Source: Nannochloris sp. 'desiccata' (taxonomy: Eukaryota > Chlorophyta > Trebouxiophyceae > Chlorellales > Chlorellaceae). From it: DNA of 64,000 bases. The position numbers and the translations under genes are program-made. Below, in pieces: positions 62,549-64,000 of this stretch (position 1 is its first letter; each line of letters starts with the position of its first letter). Under the pieces are notes generated by a model that did not search any database, was not told the origin of the DNA, and saw nothing but the letters and a program-made list of their open reading frames with translations. The stretch lies in NCBI GenBank assembly GCA_019044685.2, contig JAGTXX020000004.1, positions 620,001 to 684,000 on the forward strand, in the 5' to 3' direction.

Positions 62549-64000
62549 ATGGCGGGCACCAACGGAAATTTGCGTGCTGAAGAAGTGCAGATGGACCATG
62601 CAAACCTCTGGCTTTCCCAGATCAATCCAGAGTGGCTTGAGCAAGCCAAAGCAGGGCTAAATGCGGCCTATCCAGGGTATTGTGGAGCTTCCGAAGAAAT
62701 TCAGACAAAACTCTTGCTAGATCACTTTATCTTCACGGACGCACCTAGATGCTTACGCGGCAGCCTTCCTGATATAGCTGTAAGTTAAGGGTTTTACCAT
62801 ATATTTACATATCGGGCGCTGCTTGCAGTGTCACTGAAAAGCTCATCTTCTCTGTTATTTAAATCTGCAGGGCCAAAACGTGCTGCAAGGCGACTATTTT
62901 GTTCAGATAGAAGAAGCTTTTGATGCTTCAAAACCCTTCAAAGAACGCTATGTAGATGGCCACAACCCTGGACGCGTGCTCAAGCTTCACCTCTCAGACG
63001 GTAAGCTTTACCGCCACCTTTTGTGCTTTGCTGTCAAGTAGCCCATTTCTAAATTTGAAACATTTTTTCTCTCAAACTATTTTAAAACTCCGCTTTTTAA
63101 CCTTAAAACCACCTTGCTGATCAAACAATTAACTTTGGCGTATGTTTTCCACCGTCAATATGCAGGTAAAAGGTCTGTTATCGCTTTAGAACACAATTTT
63201 ATCCCCGACCTCAGCAACAAACTTTCACGTGGAGCCAAGGCCATCCTTGAAGGGCCCATTAAAGTCGAGCGAGGTGCCCTCTTGCTCGTCCCTGGAAATA
63301 TATCGGTCATTGGAGGCGAAGTATATGAATTAAATGCTCAAATGCAGGCTCTTTCCCAGGCTGTAATGCAGCAACCAGTCGGCCGGAGGGGTCCATCACC
63401 TACTTTACAGCAATATATGGAAAATCAAGTGCATACTTTAGTACAAGCTACTGGAGCGGCTGCAGTAGTTGGTGCTAATGGCGGTGCTGGCGGTGTTCTT
63501 GAAGGTGGCCGTCCTGTGCAGCCTGTATCTCCAGAATTGCAGCAGCAACAACAGGCACCCCACCAGCGGATGCCAGACTCTCCTCGACAGCTTCAACAGC
63601 AACAAGCCCCTCCTCCACCTGCTGGCAATGCTAATGCTTCTGGTGTTTTTATGCCTTCTCATCAACATCAGCAGTTCATTCCAGCGATACAACAGCAGCA
63701 GCATGGGAGTATCTCATTTGGCTCTGGAAATGTACCTCCTGTTGGCGGTTCTCAGCAGCAACAGCCTGGTCCTGTTTTGATACCCCCAGCTGCCAATGGA
63801 AACCATCCTCGTCCTTTTCCTCCTCTTCCTCTTCCTCCAGCTACTGTAGCAGAAAGAGCTAGTAGCGGTGAAGGTTGGAGCTCTGATTCAGATGATGAAG
63901 AAGACGAAGATGATTATGGTAACGATCAACCAGGCGCTGCAGGTGCAGCTGCTGCACCTGCTGGTCAGTTGCAACAACAGCCGCCGCAGGAGGTGATTGA
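62549..64000 (+). CDS. RMI1: RMI1-like genome-stability protein (3' end outside window)
   Basis: Exons 62549-62779, 62871-63000 and 63166 to the window edge; no stop is reached. 'MDHANLWLSQINPEWLEQAK' and 'LLLDHFIFTDAPRCLRGSLP' form the N-terminal helical part, and the OB-fold core has 'YFVQIEEAFDASKPFKERY', 'GRVLKLHLSDGKRSVIALEH', 'SRGAKAILEGPIKVERGALL' and 'LVPGNISVIGGEVYEL', the DUF1767/RMI1 N-terminal pattern. RMI1 joins RecQ helicase and topoisomerase III to dissolve double Holliday junctions. After residue about 190 the sequence is Gln/Pro/Gly-rich with an acidic patch, probably a linker to the C-terminal OB domain, not visible here. Confidence 0.88.

Noticed and set aside
1..64000. CRISPR arrays, insertion sequences, rRNA genes, retroelement domains
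   Set aside because: Looked for regular spaced repeats, transposase or reverse-transcriptase motifs and rRNA cores; none seen.

Overview
The window is nuclear DNA from a compact eukaryotic genome, most likely a chlorophyte green alga. The main evidence is a plastid polyprotein precursor that fuses S1 domains to two EF-Ts copies, a plastid-type dehydroascorbate reductase, a SnRK2-like kinase, a plant-type mitochondrial bL17, and several proteins with plastid-transit-like N-termini. Introns are GT-AG, mostly 70-150 bases, and cluster at the 5' ends of genes. Base composition is slightly AT-rich. A small-genome trebouxiophyte would fit, but I cannot fix the genus. Nothing suggests a virus, plasmid or bacterial replicon.

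Layout. 1-8.6 kb: a VHL-beta-domain protein (partial), mitochondrial bL17, a TraB-family protein, TBP, dehydroascorbate reductase, a Tls1/C9orf78-family protein and a SnRK2-like kinase. 8.9-25 kb: nucleolin-like protein, DUF711 protein, RluA-type pseudouridine synthase, a degenerate alpha/beta hydrolase, Crooked-neck/Clf1, a bacterial GltA-type citrate synthase, a catalytically degenerate GH16 protein and a SET protein. 25-35.8 kb: proteasome alpha7, an unknown protein, a COA4-like/LYR-motif pair, CSA-like WD40, mitochondrial ferredoxin reductase and importin alpha. 36-49 kb: the S1/EF-Ts polyprotein, a large unknown protein, an ABC half-transporter, a UBE2J-type E2 and a plastid membrane protein. 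49-64 kb: CCT3, prohibitin 2, a small membrane protein overlapping a DUF2358 protein, a coiled-coil protein, uL13, eIF5B and RMI1 (partial).

Most genes are housekeeping: translation (bL17m, uL13, eIF5B, plastid EF-Ts), protein quality control (CCT3, PHB2, proteasome, E2), RNA and DNA processing (Clf1, nucleolin, CSA, RMI1, TBP), and mitochondrial assembly (ferredoxin reductase, COA4-like, LYR protein). Neighbouring genes mostly alternate strand, so they share divergent promoters and convergent ends. The exceptions are informative. In two same-strand pairs the stop of the first gene lies 9 bases from, or overlaps, the ATG of the second, which points to dicistronic mRNAs of the kind known from green algae.

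Other points worth following up are a PheT/EMAPII-type tRNA-binding domain inside the N-terminal region of eIF5B, loss of all three GH16 catalytic acids, strong RNA hairpins in introns of the EF-Ts and nucleolin genes, and a 16-bp inverted repeat in a divergent promoter. All gene structures are my own splice predictions without transcript data.
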